Below, in pieces: positions 36,826-45,913 of a stretch of DNA of 64,000 bases. Position 1 is the first letter of the stretch. Every line of letters begins with the position of its first letter. The position numbers and the translations under genes were made by a program. Source of the stretch: JANQIO01 sp038746745 (GTDB taxonomy: Bacteria; Pseudomonadota; Gammaproteobacteria; Pseudomonadales; Halieaceae); assembly GCA_038746745.1 (NCBI GenBank), contig JBCDKJ010000001.1, positions 124,001 to 188,000 on the forward strand. The letters are read 5' to 3'. The notes beneath the pieces are model-generated. The model was not told where the DNA came from. It saw only the letters and a program-made list of their open reading frames with translations, and did not search any database.

Positions 36826-38613
36826 CTAGCCTGCAGCCCTCCCAAGGTCATTTCCAAGCTCCTTCGCATCTCGTTCAAACATATCCTCGAGCTCTTTCGC
36901 TGCCGCCTTGGCGGTGCTTTTCAACGTATCTTCCTCATGGTGGAATGGATGATCGTGTACCAGGCGTTTTTCATCTAGCTCGAGAAATGCATGGGCAGTA
37001 GCCGTGGCCTCGGCGTGAGAAAGGCCAAGCAACTCGAGGGTTCGGATCGCGATGTCAGCAGCGGACAGTACGGTCTCCCGCTGAATAATGGTCACTCCTA
37101 CATCCATTAAGCGATGCGCGTGCTTGCGATTTCTAGCCCGCGCAACGACCGTCACATTTGGAAAGTGCTGTTGTACGATGGTGGCGGCCTGTACCGACGC
37201 CTCGACATCGTCAATGGCAAGAACCAACACCTTGGCGCTTCCAGTCCCGGCGGATTCCAGCAGATCGAGACGCGTGCCGTCCCCGTAGTAAATATCGTTG
37301 CCGTACTGTTTGACGAAGTCGACCTGGTGGTGGCTGGCATCCAGCGCTACGAAGGGAATCCGCCGCGCTGAGAGAATGCGGGAGACAATTTGTCCAAAAC
37401 GTCCGAATCCCAGAATAATGACGGGGGGCTCTTCGTCATGAATGTCGTCGAATTCTTCCTGAGCGGGAACGGCGTTACGGGACAGAAGATCAAAACAAAA
37501 AAATAGCAGTGGCGTGGTTGCCATGGAAAGGGATACTGCCAGGGTAAACAGCGCGGCATCCTCGCCAGAAATAGAGCCACTGAGAATCGCAACACCAAAC
37601 AGCACGAAGGCAAACTCACCGCCCTGAGACAGGGCCAGCCCGAGCTTGATTGAATCCCTGGTGTCCAGCTTGTTTACTTTCCCCAGCCCGAACAGTACGA
37701 CGAATTTGATCGCCACAAGGCCGATAACGATACTTAACAGTGTCAAGGGTGAAGACACCAGCAGGCTCAGATTAAGCGTCATTCCCACTGCGAGGAAAAA
37801 AAGACCCAACAACAAACCTTTAAACGGCTCTATTTCGGCTTCGAGTTGATGCCTGAACTCTGAATCAGCAAGCAACACGCCGGCGAGGAAAGCGCCCAGC
37901 GCCATTGATAAACCGGCCTCCTCCAGCAACAGAGAAGCGCCCAATACAACAAACAGCGCAGACGCAGTCAGAATTTCACGGACATTGCTGCGAGCTGCTA
38001 CGCGCAAGACGCCTCGCAGAAGGTAGCGGCCACCAAGCGCCACCCCTATCAGGATCGCAAAGCTCTCCAGTAATTTGAGGACGGAAATGCCATCCGTGCC
38101 TGCCTCTGCCCCCAGCAGAGGCAGGATAGCAAGCAAGGGAACAACGGCGAGATCCTGACTTAGCAAGATGCCAAAGGCTGTTCTGCCCCACCTGGCGCTG
38201 AGTTCGCCCCGCTCAGCTATAAGCTGCAGTGCGAAGGCGGTAGAAGACAGTGCCAGGACAATGCCGATAAGTGCAGCCGTGTTAAGTGTCCCAGTAAACA
38301 GGCTTGCGAAGGCGGTAAGCAAGATCGCGGAGACGATGATCTGGCTAACACCAACCCGCAAAATTGTCGTGCGCATAGCCCATAACCTGGCGGGCCGTAG
38401 CTCCAGTCCAATAACAAATAGCAGCAGGACGACACCGAATTCCGCCACATGAAGTACCTTGTCGGGGTCTGGCACCAACCTGAGGGCAAACGGGCCCACC
38501 AAAATACCGGCCAGCAAATAGCCGAGCACCGCACCCAGACCGAGCCGAGATGAGATGGCAACCAGAGTGATTGCCACCGTGAGAATGGCTAATGCCTCAG
38601 CAAGCCCAGGCAT
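36826..38613 (-). CDS. CPA2-family cation:proton antiporter with RCK domain (KefB/KefC-like)
   Basis: A 595-residue antiporter. About twelve membrane helices cover residues 5-375 (LGYLLAGILVGPFAL, SQDLAVVPLLAILPLL, LALSQGGEFAFVLFGV). A TrkA-N/RCK nucleotide-binding domain follows with GFGRFGQIV near 403-411, then a short acidic tail. ATG 38613 has GGAG 6 bp upstream; the frame runs to 38679 but would overlap the porin gene. It exchanges K+ or Na+ for protons at the inner membrane. The KefF partner gene is absent. The gene overlaps nothing once the start is corrected, with 62 bp to the porin stop. Confidence 0.92.
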   Translation of the reverse strand: MPGLAEALAILTVAITLVAISSRLGLGAVLGYLLAGILVGPFALRLVPDPDKVLHVAEFGVVLLLFVIGLELRPARLWAMRTTILRVGVSQIIVSAILLTAFASLFTGTLNTAALIGIVLALSSTAFALQLIAERGELSARWGRTAFGILLSQDLAVVPLLAILPLLGAEAGTDGISVLKLLESFAILIGVALGGRYLLRGVLRVAARSNVREILTASALFVVLGASLLLEEAGLSMALGAFLAGVLLADSEFRHQLEAEIEPFKGLLLGLFFLAVGMTLNLSLLVSSPLTLLSIVIGLVAIKFVVLFGLGKVNKLDTRDSIKLGLALSQGGEFAFVLFGVAILSGSISGEDAALFTLAVSLSMATTPLLFFCFDLLSRNAVPAQEEFDDIHDEEPPVIILGFGRFGQIVSRILSARRIPFVALDASHHQVDFVKQYGNDIYYGDGTRLDLLESAGTGSAKVLVLAIDDVEASVQAATIVQQHFPNVTVVARARNRKHAHRLMDVGVTIIQRETVLSAADIAIRTLELLGLSHAEATATAHAFLELDEKRLVHDHPFHHEEDTLKSTAKAAAKELEDMFERDAKELGNDLGRAAG

Positions 38614-38675
38614 AGTGGTCTCCGGTTGTGGTTTGATGCGGCTTGCTAGGAGGCGGCATAGGTGTGACTCCAGAT

Positions 38676-39998
38676 TCAATATTTAAAACGGTAACCGATC
38701 GTCAGCTCACCGTAGTGAATCAGATCCTGATACCCGATGTCTTCTAAATACGGGCCAGGGTTGCCGATGGAGTACACGGCTTCCCAATGCCAGTTTCTGT
38801 TGATTTGCCAACGCACAGAACCTGAGTACAGCGTCGCAACGTAGCGAGCATCAGAGGCGTTCCCTGATCCAAGTGGAAATCCCGGCGGAGTGTACACGCC
38901 ATCGGTGTTTTCCAGGCGCCAGAAGAAATCGATAGAGAGCGCAGCTGACCAGACTGGGCCTGGCGTCCACTCTATGCCCGGATGGATATTGGCAAAATTC
39001 TGGGGCCCGAGTAGACCAATGTTTGAGAAGTAGTTTCCGCGTGGAAACAGGGGATTAAATGTTTCCAGCGTATCATCATTGGGGTCTCTGTCGCCGCTGG
39101 CTACGTTGGTGTTGACGATCAAACCAAGGTTAGCGTTACCGCCCGGGCTGTAAACCGTATCGGTGGCAAATGTCCACGCGCGTATGTCCTGCCCATCAAT
39201 GTCTCCCCACTGCACCAGAGCCTCCCAGTTCCAGCGCCAGGAGCCGCGGTTGCCGTGCATCCGGGCACCCAACGAATGTCGGGTTTCATGGCCCTGCACA
39301 GAATCGAAGACGGCGTTGTCGTTTGAAAAACCGATGTAGTAGCTATCCAAACTCGTCAGCCCGAGATCGCTGACGGTGTAGAGACCCCACATACCCCGGT
39401 TCTGGTCGGTGCTATCACTGAAGCGCCCTTCCAGATCATTATTCACAGGGTGCAGGCCAAAAATTGTGCTTTGGTGTTTGCCCCGATTGATCAGCACTTG
39501 TGCGCCATCGAAGCGTCTGCGGATTGTCAGGCCATCCGCAACAGCAACCAAGCGCTCTGACCCCAGTGACACCTCAGCGCGACCCAGTCGCAGGAATGTA
39601 TCCGCTCTCCCAAGATCAAGGAAACCCTGCTGAATCTCGAGCTTGCCCTCGTCCACTGGTGCCGCACCCACACTACGACCACTGGCAATGCCGGATCGAA
39701 GTTGTGCAAAGGCTCGCAGATGTTCACGGCGATAGTCTGCATGTAACAGATAGCGTTGCAGGAATACGGCGTCGCCTGTTTGTTGACCGTTCCCGGCAGG
39801 AATGTTGTTGGTGCCTTCATAGCGCCAGCGACCTTCACCACCCAAGCCCAGACAGGCTTTCTCGGGTTCACACTGAGCATACTGATCCTCGTAACGAAGC
39901 TTTTGATACTCCGCTGAGTATGTGACGTTGCCATGAAGTACGGTCAGCGCAGACAGCGCGGCCAGGGTATAGCATCGAGGCCGTCTCAGAGGCTTCAT
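38676..39998 (-). CDS. Alginate-export-family outer-membrane porin
   Basis: A 440-residue protein with a signal peptide (CYTLAALSALTVLHGNVTYSA, in parts) and a beta-barrel of AlgE/alginate_exp type. Characteristic stretches are GGEGRWRYEGTNN, FLQRYLLHADYRR, LRLGRAEVSLGSERLVAV, SFGLHP-like IFGLHPVNND and the closing GELTIGYRFKY with C-terminal aromatic. These porins occur widely in Gammaproteobacteria outside alginate producers and probably pass small anionic or aromatic compounds. It lies downstream of the isochorismatase-like and amidohydrolase genes on the same strand, so it may admit their substrate. Confidence 0.85.
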   Translation of the reverse strand: MKPLRRPRCYTLAALSALTVLHGNVTYSAEYQKLRYEDQYAQCEPEKACLGLGGEGRWRYEGTNNIPAGNGQQTGDAVFLQRYLLHADYRREHLRAFAQLRSGIASGRSVGAAPVDEGKLEIQQGFLDLGRADTFLRLGRAEVSLGSERLVAVADGLTIRRRFDGAQVLINRGKHQSTIFGLHPVNNDLEGRFSDSTDQNRGMWGLYTVSDLGLTSLDSYYIGFSNDNAVFDSVQGHETRHSLGARMHGNRGSWRWNWEALVQWGDIDGQDIRAWTFATDTVYSPGGNANLGLIVNTNVASGDRDPNDDTLETFNPLFPRGNYFSNIGLLGPQNFANIHPGIEWTPGPVWSAALSIDFFWRLENTDGVYTPPGFPLGSGNASDARYVATLYSGSVRWQINRNWHWEAVYSIGNPGPYLEDIGYQDLIHYGELTIGYRFKY

Positions 39999-40020
39999 GG
40001 GGTCTCGCTGTTTGTGAAGT

Positions 40021-40065
40021 GTCTGTGAGGAGTTACTGTGTGAGGAGTGGCTGTGTGAGGACTGA
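40021..40065. repeat. Tandem 15-bp repeat, 3 copies
   Basis: Three units sharing TGTGAGGAGT (period 15) lie 23 bp upstream of the porin start, between it and the isochorismatase-like gene. Another member of the gene-boundary array set. Confidence 0.82.
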
Positions 40066-40081
40066 TTGGGCGAGGGTAAGA

Positions 40082-40109
40082 GTAAGGCGACACCGGCGTG
40101 CCGCCTTAC
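40082..40109 (-). terminator. Stem-loop after the isochorismatase-like gene
   Basis: GTAAGGCG pairs with CGCCTTAC across a 12-bp loop, 14 bp beyond the stop of the gene at 40124. No T-run follows, so it may stabilise or process mRNA rather than end it. Confidence 0.45.
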
Positions 40110-40123
40110 AAGAACATTAGTGC

Positions 40124-40843
40124 TTAGTGGCCCTCTTGCGCACCAAACATTTTCTTGGCGTAGATAATGCCGAGGCCGTAACCGCCGCCGTGCTCTTTGG
40201 CAACACCAGTGACTGCTTCGTAGCTACCCGTGCGAGCCCAGTCGCGCTGAAGTTCCAGCATGTACTGCAGCCAGGTGATGGGCTGTGCGCCAGCCTGCAC
40301 CATGCGCATGACAGCCATGTTGTGCGCGTCGTCGCTGACACCGCCGGAAGCGTCGGTTACAAAATACACCTCGTAGCCCTGGTCCAGTGCTGAGAGCACT
40401 GGGCCTACGCCACAGACTTCGGTCCATAGCGCGGCGATAACGAGCTTCTTACGACCGATCTTGTTCACCCGGTCCGTAATGCGCTTGTCTTCCCAGGTAT
40501 TCATGGTGGTGCGATCGATGGGCTCCTGTTCTGGGAACACGGCCTTCAACTCTGGGAACAGCGGTCCGGAAAAAGACTTTTCAGCCACCGTGGTCAGAAT
40601 CGTGGGAACTTCAAAGGTCTTGGCCGCCTTGGCCAGCCCCGTAACATTATTACGAAGCTCGACGATGTCTATAGAAGCAGTGGCAAACGCCATTTGCGGC
40701 TGGTGATCAATCAGAATCAGCGTGTGGTTTTTTGGGTTCAGAAGCTTGTCTGAAGGCGTCGGCTTTGCCGCGCTAGCCAGCGGCACCGCCAATATTGTGG
40801 CGGCCAACACCACAGTAACTTGCTTAAGCAGTTTATTTAACAT
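40124..40843 (-). CDS. Exported isochorismatase-family cysteine hydrolase (YcaC-like)
   Basis: A 239-residue hydrolase of the isochorismatase/nicotinamidase fold, closest in my reading to YcaC. Landmarks are LILIDHQ with Asp46, VPTILTTVAEKSFSGPL, and the nucleophile Cys144 in TEVCGVG, then VTDASGG and GAQPITWLQYMLELQRDW. It has a clear signal peptide (KQVTVVLAATILAVPLASA), so it is periplasmic, unlike cytoplasmic YcaC. AAGGAG lies upstream of ATG 40843. The gene follows the Tat-exported amidohydrolase by 141 bp on the same strand, and the two may share a substrate. The reaction is unknown. Confidence 0.88.
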   Translation of the reverse strand: MLNKLLKQVTVVLAATILAVPLASAAKPTPSDKLLNPKNHTLILIDHQPQMAFATASIDIVELRNNVTGLAKAAKTFEVPTILTTVAEKSFSGPLFPELKAVFPEQEPIDRTTMNTWEDKRITDRVNKIGRKKLVIAALWTEVCGVGPVLSALDQGYEVYFVTDASGGVSDDAHNMAVMRMVQAGAQPITWLQYMLELQRDWARTGSYEAVTGVAKEHGGGYGLGIIYAKKMFGAQEGH

Positions 40844-40984
40844 GAGATTTGTCTCCTTAATGGTGCCGGGGCGGGCCCGGGGGTTAGTGATTCTCTTAAG
40901 CGTAAGTATCCTGAACAGAATGCAGCGCAGGTACCGCCCCAGGTTCAGATGTACACCTGTCCAAAAGGCGAGGTGCTGAATGCA

Positions 40985-42853
40985 TCAAGCGTATTGGTAG
41001 CCGCCGTACTCACGTACTGGCGACCAGTTCGGTTCAATCACCGGCAGTCCAGGTGCCAGGGATGCGTATTCCTTGGAGCCATGCACGACTTTGCCGCCCA
41101 CTACGGTGCAATCAGATGCAATAAACCGAAGCTCTTCATCTGCGACGTCGAGATAGGGTGCATTAAGGACTGCGAAGTCGGCGTACTGGCCGGGTGCCAG
41201 GCGGCCCTTGAGCAACTCTTCCTGACTGAACCAGGCTGAGCCCACGGTGTAGTGGAAAAGCGCCTCTTCCCGCGAGAGTTGGTGACGCCTGCCATGGAGT
41301 TGAGTGCCGCCAATTGATCGGCCTGTTGTCGCCCAATACAGAGCAGGCCATGGGTTGTAGCTGGACACCCGCGTGCCGTCTGTACCCAGTCCCAGCGGAA
41401 TACCCGCGTCGATCACGTCACGCAGCGGCGGCGCGTTGCGGACGGCGTCTTCGCCGTAGCGGTCGAGAAAAATCTCACCGGCATAGGCCATCCGGGCTTG
41501 CATGGCAATGCCGCCACCCATAGCTTTGATTCGTGCAATGGTCGACTTCTGAAGCGTTTCGCCATGATCAAATGCCCAGCGTACGCCGGCAAAACCATCG
41601 CGACCCTCCGCTACTTCCATCATATGGGCTTGCTGAAAGACGTCGAGAATATTGTTCATGGACTGGTCGTAAGTCGCATGAATGCGAAGCGGCCATCGGT
41701 TTTTCAGCAAGTGACGCGTCACTGCAAGAAGTTGGGTGTCCCAATTCGGTCGCGTTCGTATGTCTGGACGAGGGGCAAGAAAATTCTCATAGTCGCCCGC
41801 GGACCACGCAAGAAATTCACCGCCACCCTCAATTTCATAACCGTGAAGAAGCTTCTGCGCCTGATTGACACCTGCCTCCCAGTTATCGGTCCACTGCTGA
41901 AACTCTTCCAGCTCACGACCCTTTTTCTGCGGAAACAGATATTTTGAGATACGGATAGGAAGCTCGCCTTCCATCGCCAGTGAAGTTGAGCCTGCGTAGT
42001 CCTCTGGATAGTGGTGACCGCCACCGCCGGCATCAATCACCGAGGTCAGGCCTAGGCGGTTCAGCTCTCGGTAGTAATGCTGAGTCGAGACCGCCTGCTC
42101 CGCCGCAGTGAGAGCCGGTAACACGCCAATGGATTGATAGAGCAGATCGGGATTTGGCGTTGCATGAAGGATGCAGCCACCGTCTGGCCTGAACTCATAC
42201 ATTGTCCCAAACGGTGCTTTCGTCTCGGGCGTGAGACCACGAGCGTCTACAGCCGCTTTGTTAAGGAAGCCCTGTGAGTACAGGAACAGCACATATACTG
42301 GCGTGTCGGGCGCCGCTGCCGTTAGTTCTTCAGTGGTAGGCATGCGCTGTTCTGCGAACTGTGCGGGCGACCAGCCTCCTATGACCCGCACCCACTGCCC
42401 TTTTGGTGTTCGCGCCGCCGTGTCGCGGATCATCTGCAGCCCTTTATCCAGAGAGCTGAGGCCATCCCAGCGCAACTCCGTGGCATAGAACCTGCCCGCG
42501 CGAGTCGGGTGCTGATGACTGTCGTTTAGTCCAGGAATAACCGTGCGACCGGCGGCTGACACGGTAACCGTGCTGCCGTCAGCGAGCGCACGAACGTCAC
42601 GATTATCCCCAGTCGCGATGACAATGCCGTCCCTGACAGCGAGTGCCTGCGCTCTGGGCCGCAGGGGATCCTGGGTTATGATATTGCCGTCCAGAAGCAC
42701 TAGGTCAGCCGCCGTCCGAGCTGCAGCATGCGCTTTGAGCTGCGTAGCAGCGGCCATGGACGCCAGTCCTGCTATACCCAGTTTCAGCGCACTGCGGCGT
42801 GACGTTGATCGTCGTGAACACGATCGGTGCGATCGATTGTCTTTAAGCTTCAT
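40985..42853 (-). CDS. Tat-exported amidohydrolase (amidohydrolase_3 / YtcJ-like)
   Basis: A metal-dependent hydrolase of about 622 residues. ATG 42853 (GGAG 8 bp upstream) opens a twin-arginine signal, SRRSALKLGIAGLASM; the frame extends to 42970 without reason. Metal ligands include HQH in GLNDSHQHP and the late His/Asp motifs (FDHGETL, GLGTDGTR). Composite-domain strands (DLVLLDGNIIT, GQYADFAVLNAP) flank the barrel, as in family members acting on N-substituted amides or formamides. Folded export fits a metalloenzyme. It is upstream of the periplasmic isochorismatase-like hydrolase and a porin and downstream of a two-component system, all on one strand. Confidence 0.9.
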   Translation of the reverse strand: MKLKDNRSHRSCSRRSTSRRSALKLGIAGLASMAAATQLKAHAAARTAADLVLLDGNIITQDPLRPRAQALAVRDGIVIATGDNRDVRALADGSTVTVSAAGRTVIPGLNDSHQHPTRAGRFYATELRWDGLSSLDKGLQMIRDTAARTPKGQWVRVIGGWSPAQFAEQRMPTTEELTAAAPDTPVYVLFLYSQGFLNKAAVDARGLTPETKAPFGTMYEFRPDGGCILHATPNPDLLYQSIGVLPALTAAEQAVSTQHYYRELNRLGLTSVIDAGGGGHHYPEDYAGSTSLAMEGELPIRISKYLFPQKKGRELEEFQQWTDNWEAGVNQAQKLLHGYEIEGGGEFLAWSAGDYENFLAPRPDIRTRPNWDTQLLAVTRHLLKNRWPLRIHATYDQSMNNILDVFQQAHMMEVAEGRDGFAGVRWAFDHGETLQKSTIARIKAMGGGIAMQARMAYAGEIFLDRYGEDAVRNAPPLRDVIDAGIPLGLGTDGTRVSSYNPWPALYWATTGRSIGGTQLHGRRHQLSREEALFHYTVGSAWFSQEELLKGRLAPGQYADFAVLNAPYLDVADEELRFIASDCTVVGGKVVHGSKEYASLAPGLPVIEPNWSPVREYGGYQYA

Positions 42854-42987
42854 CACCTTGTCTCCATCGCCGGACCTTTGTCCGTTACTCCGGGGCGCAA
42901 CACGGGCACGATTGTGCCCACCGGTATCTGGAGGATGAACAGCTATAAGATCTAGCTCCGACCTAGCCAAAAGACTAGGTAAAGAAA

Positions 42988-43205
42988 AGCGCCCTCAGCG
43001 GTTTTGTGAAGAGCCCTCAGCAGATTCATAAGGAGCCTCAGCGGGTTTGTGGAGAGCCCTCAGCGGTCTTGTAATGAGCCCTTAGCGGTCTTGTGGAGAG
43101 CCTTCGCGGGTTTGTGGAGAGCCCTCAGCGGTTTTGTAAAGAGCCCTCAGCGGTTTTGTGAAGAGCCTTCAGCGGTTTTATAGAGAGCCCTCAGCGGTCT
43201 TATGA
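42988..43205. repeat. Tandem 22-bp repeat array, 10 copies
   Basis: Ten 21-22-bp units with core AGAGCCCTCAGC and a variable GGTTTTGTGA-like tail run head to tail from 135 bp upstream of the amidohydrolase start to 11 bp after the response-regulator stop. Most units differ at 1-4 positions. It is the main content of the 363-bp gap 42854-43216. There are no unique spacers, so it is not CRISPR. Positions 43134-43151 read, on the minus strand, exactly as 18 bp of the array at 56840-56857. Confidence 0.93.
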
Positions 43206-43216
43206 AAAGCACAGCC

Positions 43217-43849
43217 TCAGTCAAACTGAATAATGCCGCGCTTATGAGCGAGTGAGATCGCCTCGGTACGGGAGCTGACTCCCAGCTTGCCATAGGCGTT
43301 GTTGAGGTGAAACTTAACCGTCGACTGCGTCACGTGTAGCGACCCTGCTATATCAGCATTTTTCATGCCCTGAGCAGCAAGGCCCAATATCTCTTTCTCT
43401 CGTGATGAAAGGTCCTGCGCGCTGATTCGGTCAGCTAACTTGTCGGCGAGATCGCTTTCCAGGCTGCGCCGCCCGGATAGCACGTTGCGCATGGCAGACA
43501 CGATTTTTTCAGGACTGCTGTCTTTAAGAAGGTAGCCGCGCGCGCCAGCCTTCAAGGCGCGATACACCTCTTCGTCGCCGTCAAAGGAGCTAATCACGAT
43601 AATCCTCGCCATCCTGTCGAACTCAAGGATCTTGGAGATAGCATCAATGGCGTCACCGTCTCCCATACGCAGATCAAACAGCCCGAGATCTGGCTGGTGG
43701 GTTTTCCAGCATTCCACCGCTGTTGCCACGCTCTCAGCCATGCCTACACAGGAAAACCCTGGCTGCGCATGCACAATGGCTGATATGCCCTCCCGCACGA
43801 TAGGGTGATCGTCGGCAACGATGACGCGTATATGCGATGAGTGAGTCAT
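43217..43849 (-). CDS. NarL/FixJ-type response regulator
   Basis: A 210-residue two-component regulator. The receiver domain (1-120) has its phosphoacceptor at Asp59 in LFDLRMGDG, the acidic pair in VADDHP, and Lys in LLKDSS. A LuxR-type helix-turn-helix follows (about 145-205: LSSREKEILGLAAQGMKN, then VTQSTVKFHLNNAYGKLG). It follows the histidine kinase gene on the same strand, 75 bp away, and forms a pair with it. The nearby amidohydrolase and porin genes are candidate targets by position only. Confidence 0.95.
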   Translation of the reverse strand: MTHSSHIRVIVADDHPIVREGISAIVHAQPGFSCVGMAESVATAVECWKTHQPDLGLFDLRMGDGDAIDAISKILEFDRMARIIVISSFDGDEEVYRALKAGARGYLLKDSSPEKIVSAMRNVLSGRRSLESDLADKLADRISAQDLSSREKEILGLAAQGMKNADIAGSLHVTQSTVKFHLNNAYGKLGVSSRTEAISLAHKRGIIQFD

Positions 43850-43924
43850 GCCACCATTATGAACACAATGAAGAACGCGTCACTGTCCTAAAGGCCAGCA
43901 TGAAGAATGCAAAGCGGGAGGCTG

Positions 43925-44944
43925 TCAGAATAGACGTCGGTAACTGCGGATGCTGACGCCAAGCCCCACGCCGTCACCGCCAAAGAGTGCCAGATGCAGA
44001 TTGCCAGCCTCAGACAGACGCTGCATGGCATCTAGCCCGTACCCGCGCACTACCTGGTTGATGTCGGGAATACCGACACCATCATCTTCTATAGTGATGG
44101 TCAGCTTCCACCAGCGCCAGGCCAGTTGTACCCTGACTGTCGTCGCACTGGCGTGCTTACAGGCGTTGGCCACGGCTTCTCGGACAACGCGCGTTATGAA
44201 ATAGCGCTGCTGTGACGGTATGTGCCAGGGCGCCCCCTGTTCAAACACCTCGATGTTAGGGCCACACTTCGCTAAACACTGTTCCGACAGCGCAGCCACA
44301 GCCTCTGACACGGAGCTTACCTCGTCAAAACTGCTCAGCGAGGTGACGCTCTCTCGCGCAGCGGTAGTGGCGGACTCAAGGAGCGACATAATGGTATCCG
44401 CGCACTCTCGATTTTCCGAGTCGGGTAATCCCGCGGTGAGACGACGGCCCAGCATGCGAGCCGCGATAATATCCTGCAGGAAAGTATCGTGCAGTTCTTG
44501 CGCGATGCGCTCCCTCTCATCTTTTATAAGTTTCTGACCGAGTATCAGTGAGCGTGTGCGAGAGCGACCGGACCACACTATCAGCAGCAAGGTTGCGCTG
44601 GCGACCAGTGCCTGCACTGCAGGCAGTACCCAGCCATGGCTCAGGCTTTCAGTGCGCTCCTGTGGCTTGAATACTGCCGTCTGTGATGACCCAGGCAAGT
44701 CAGTACCCAGCACGGTTCCAGATGACGCCCGTACAACCTTTACCTCAGATCCAACAGGTGCGGCCTCGGCACGACCAACCACGTAACGAGCATGGTATTC
44801 ATTCGCTAGCGTGCTGTAATAATCACGGCTGGCCATAACGCCCGCCAAGGCACCCAGCATCAAGAGCGTGACTGTGCCTAGCACTATTGTAAATCGATTG
44901 AATAACCTGAGCCTTGTGCGTGCTCTGCGGTAAGCAGCATTCAT
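43925..44944 (-). CDS. NarX/DegS-type sensor histidine kinase
   Basis: A 339-residue kinase. Two membrane helices (about 18-38 and 105-125) frame a small periplasmic sensor region of about 65 residues. A HisKA_3 dimerisation domain follows with His152 in RIAQELHDTFLQ, then an HATPase domain with N-box REAVANACKHA and G-box DDGVGIPD. Partner of the downstream NarL-type regulator. The periplasmic domain shows no recognisable fold. ATG 44944 is used. Confidence 0.94.
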   Translation of the reverse strand: MNAAYRRARTRLRLFNRFTIVLGTVTLLMLGALAGVMASRDYYSTLANEYHARYVVGRAEAAPVGSEVKVVRASSGTVLGTDLPGSSQTAVFKPQERTESLSHGWVLPAVQALVASATLLLIVWSGRSRTRSLILGQKLIKDERERIAQELHDTFLQDIIAARMLGRRLTAGLPDSENRECADTIMSLLESATTAARESVTSLSSFDEVSSVSEAVAALSEQCLAKCGPNIEVFEQGAPWHIPSQQRYFITRVVREAVANACKHASATTVRVQLAWRWWKLTITIEDDGVGIPDINQVVRGYGLDAMQRLSEAGNLHLALFGGDGVGLGVSIRSYRRLF

Positions 44945-44989
44945 GGCGACACACCCCGAGATACCATTATTGTCTTTACGTGAAGATAG

Positions 44990-45808
44990 TTACCCTGGAT
45001 CGTCGGGAACGAGATACTTTTCAATCCATGCGGCACCACGAACCGCAGATAGCGCCAACCGCCGCTCTGCTTCTGGAAGCCACGTCAGCAAGTATTCTGC
45101 GTCCAGCAAAGCGCTTTTAGGATACAGCTTGTCTCGCAGAACAACGCTTTCCTCGATCCAGATAATGGGATCAGCGGACCATCCAGCACGTATCTCTTCT
45201 TCGGTGAAATGCAGATGCCGCATCCAATCTATATCCGAACGTTTGGCCGCCAGTAATATCTCCGTATCCCAGATACGGTGCAGATTGGTCGGTTTACCGT
45301 GCAGCTTTATCCAGTAGCGGGTGCCGCCGCGATCTTTGCCATTCCCCACGTGCAGCGGTTGGTGCAGGTCCTGAATAATATGCAGCGCAAACCTGAGCGC
45401 TAGCTGCTTCTGAACCAGCGCGGCATCGTCCTGCAATAGCGTGTTCGCAAAGAGCTGTAAGGCCGTGACAGCATCCCCTCGTACAGGCGGCCCGGTATCC
45501 GCGTAGGTCTGCCCTGGTGGCACAGTCGCATAGTGATAAGGCCCCGCCGTCTCCTGCCAGAAAGGGCTCGGATTACTGCGCATCCGATCTGCCCAGGTGG
45601 AGGCTTCTGCGAGTGTCTGGTCACCCAGGATAGCGTGCACTGCCTCTCGTGCGGATGGGCTAAGATATGTCCAGGTAATGGCGCCTGCGACGCGATGGCC
45701 TTGCGGTCCCCAACCCCAGGCCACTGGCATTTGCAAGGTGCTTAGCGCAATGCACAGCACGCCCGCTAGAATTATCTTTAACTGCGCAAAGTGCAGATAA
45801 TTCAACAC
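44990..45808 (-). CDS. S1/P1-family secreted nuclease
   Basis: A nuclease of about 272 residues using three zinc ions. After the signal peptide (LKIILAGVLCIALSTLQMP) the mature protein should begin at Trp of WGPQGHRV, whose amino group is a zinc ligand in this family. Further ligands lie in STWADRMRS, HYATVP, HIIQDLHQPLHVG and NLHRIWDTEI. It degrades single-stranded DNA or RNA outside the cytoplasm, probably for phosphate and nucleoside supply. GTG 45808 (AGAGGG upstream) is preferred over a TTG at 45847 that falls inside a tandem repeat. Confidence 0.9.
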   Translation of the reverse strand: MLNYLHFAQLKIILAGVLCIALSTLQMPVAWGWGPQGHRVAGAITWTYLSPSAREAVHAILGDQTLAEASTWADRMRSNPSPFWQETAGPYHYATVPPGQTYADTGPPVRGDAVTALQLFANTLLQDDAALVQKQLALRFALHIIQDLHQPLHVGNGKDRGGTRYWIKLHGKPTNLHRIWDTEILLAAKRSDIDWMRHLHFTEEEIRAGWSADPIIWIEESVVLRDKLYPKSALLDAEYLLTWLPEAERRLALSAVRGAAWIEKYLVPDDPG

Positions 45809-45846
45809 GTTACGCCCTCTTGGTTTATTATTTTTGAAGACGGGCA

Positions 45847-45912
45847 ACGGCTTTCTAGAATCTCGCTCACGGCTTTCTAGAATATCGCTAACGGCTTTTT
45901 AGACCGTTATAA
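45847..45912. repeat. Tandem 22-bp repeat, 3 copies, 3' of a stop codon
   Basis: Three units with core ACGGCTTTCTAGAAT begin one base beyond the stop codon of the binding-protein gene and extend to the frame of the nuclease gene. The minus-strand core TAGAAAGCC also occurs in the 56.8-kb array. Confidence 0.87.
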
Positions 45913-45913
45913 G

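Noticed and set aside
39500..39925. Plus-strand open frame of 141 codons
   Set aside because: Antisense to the porin gene; no family features.
42988..43205. CRISPR array
   Set aside because: Units are adjacent head to tail with no unique spacers, degenerate, and no cas genes are nearby.
44990..45847. TTG 45847 as start of the S1/P1 nuclease
   Set aside because: It falls in the tandem array; GTG 45808 has a ribosome site and leads directly into the signal peptide.
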